Part shown: piece by piece, positions 63,413-64,000 of the stretch
Position numbering within the stretch: the stretch's first letter is position 1
Layout of the letters: every line of letters begins with the position of its first letter
NCBI GenBank assembly: GCA_963724535.1
Contig: CAVRVD010000017.1
Span: forward strand, 434,001 to 498,000
DNA: 64,000 bases
Direction: 5' to 3'
Source: JADJPO01 sp963724535
GTDB lineage: Bacteria > Actinomycetota > Actinomycetes > Actinomycetales > Kineosporiaceae
Position numbers and translations under genes: made by a program
The notes under the pieces: model-generated
Told to the model about the DNA's origin: nothing
What the model saw: only the letters and a program-made list of their open reading frames with translations
Database searches by the model: none

Positions 63413-64000
63413 ATGACCCTTCCCCTGGACGACGCGCCGAAGCTCTCCGAGTACGCCCACCCGGAGCGGTTGGTCACCACCGACTGGCTGGCCAAGCACC
63501 TGGGCACTCCCGGCCTGGTGGTCGCGGAGAGCGACGAGGACGTGCTGCTCTACGACACCGGGCACATCCCCGGCGCGGTCAAGATCGACTGGCACACCGA
63601 TCTCAACGACCGGGTGCAGCGCGACTACCTGGACGGTGAGCAGTTCGCCGACCTGATGCGCCGCAAGGGGATCAGCCGCGAGACGACCGTGGTGATCTAC
63701 GGCGACAAGAGCAACTGGTGGGCCGCCTACGCGCTGTGGGTGTTCAGCCTGTTCGGCCACGACGACGTGCGCCTGCTGGACGGCGGCCGGGCGCTGTGGC
63801 AGGCGCAGGGGCGGCCGATGACCACCGAGACACCCGATCCGGCGCCCGGGGACTACAAGGCGGTCCAGCGGGACGACACGTCGCTGCGCGCCTTCCGCGA
63901 CGACGTGCTGGCCCGCCTGGCCGGCACCGGTTCGACCGGGCCGATGATCGACGTCCGCTCCCCGCAGGAGTACACCGGCGAACGCACCCACATGCCCGAG
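63413..64000 (+). CDS. thiosulfate sulfurtransferase, cut by the window end
   Basis: The first 196 residues of a two-domain rhodanese, starting ATG 63413 behind CAGGAT. The N-terminal rhodanese lobe (LVVAESDEDVLLYDTGHIPG, VVIYGDKSNWWAAYALWV) and the start of the second (MIDVRSPQEYTGE) are visible. The active-site Cys of the second lobe lies beyond the window. A DKSN loop replaces Cys in the first lobe, as usual for the inactive domain. Moves sulfane sulfur from thiosulfate or 3-mercaptopyruvate. Confidence 0.9.
   Translation, partial: MTLPLDDAPKLSEYAHPERLVTTDWLAKHLGTPGLVVAESDEDVLLYDTGHIPGAVKIDWHTDLNDRVQRDYLDGEQFADLMRRKGISRETTVVIYGDKSNWWAAYALWVFSLFGHDDVRLLDGGRALWQAQGRPMTTETPDPAPGDYKAVQRDDTSLRAFRDDVLARLAGTGSTGPMIDVRSPQEYTGERTHMPE

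Noticed and set aside
1..64000. Insertion sequences, transposases and rRNA genes
   Set aside because: No transposase motif, terminal inverted repeat pair with target duplication, or rRNA-like sequence was seen anywhere in the window.

Overview
The window comes from the chromosome of a very GC-rich actinobacterium. The evidence is an SsgA/SsgB-type sporulation protein, a WhiB-like Fe-S regulator, the gluABCD uptake system, a PGPGW membrane protein, a large ATP-binding LuxR regulator and the TreX/TreY/TreZ trehalose route. GC-ending codons and GTG starts are common, and many genes overlap by ATGA or GTGA. A spore-forming or Frankia-like lineage is plausible, but genus cannot be fixed from sequence alone.

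Layout. 1-2.47 kb: end of a membrane gene, a CPBP protease, then debris (a response-regulator fragment and two membrane-protein fragments). 2.47-12.30 kb: an integrated element in the 3' end of tRNA-Val(CAC), bounded by a 22-bp direct repeat. It carries an integrase, an excisionase-like protein, a Prim-Pol/P4-type primase-helicase, a WhiB-like protein, small unknown genes, a scaffold-like protein and a broken HK97 major capsid gene. No terminase, portal or tail gene is visible, so it looks like a decayed phage satellite or capsid-carrying island. A 33-nt inverted repeat lies beside the primase. 12.3-16 kb: housekeeping genes (PGPGW protein, SsgB-like protein, pabB-pabC) and a Gly-Cys-Val tRNA operon with a strong terminator. 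16-32 kb: an eroded zone with frameshifted or internally deleted genes (a TPR-like protein, two helicases, an HD-like protein, a LuxR protein, a copper-ATPase remnant). Between them are intact genes: a RelBE-type toxin-antitoxin pair, two HNH nucleases, small membrane proteins, a LAL-family regulator and an alpha/beta hydrolase.

32-44 kb: a two-component and MacB-like ABC cluster. It has one normal and one degenerate histidine kinase, a NarL-type regulator, the ATPase and a frameshifted FtsX-type permease. A toroid-fold protein, an SRPBCC protein, a hydrolase remnant and a compact FAD oxidoreductase follow. 44-54 kb: a membrane protein, a secreted DUF2202 protein, an OmpR/HK pair, gluABCD, a YihY/BrkB protein and an AidB-like acyl-CoA dehydrogenase. 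55-64 kb: glgX/treX, treY, an ACT-domain protein, ppk2, treZ and a truncated sulfurtransferase gene. GlgX debranches glycogen, TreY isomerises the chain end to a trehalosyl unit and TreZ releases trehalose.

The last 20 kb shows no frameshift. The first 43 kb has at least fifteen, concentrated in accessory genes. Real decay is therefore likely, although homopolymer or assembly errors cannot be excluded for single cases.
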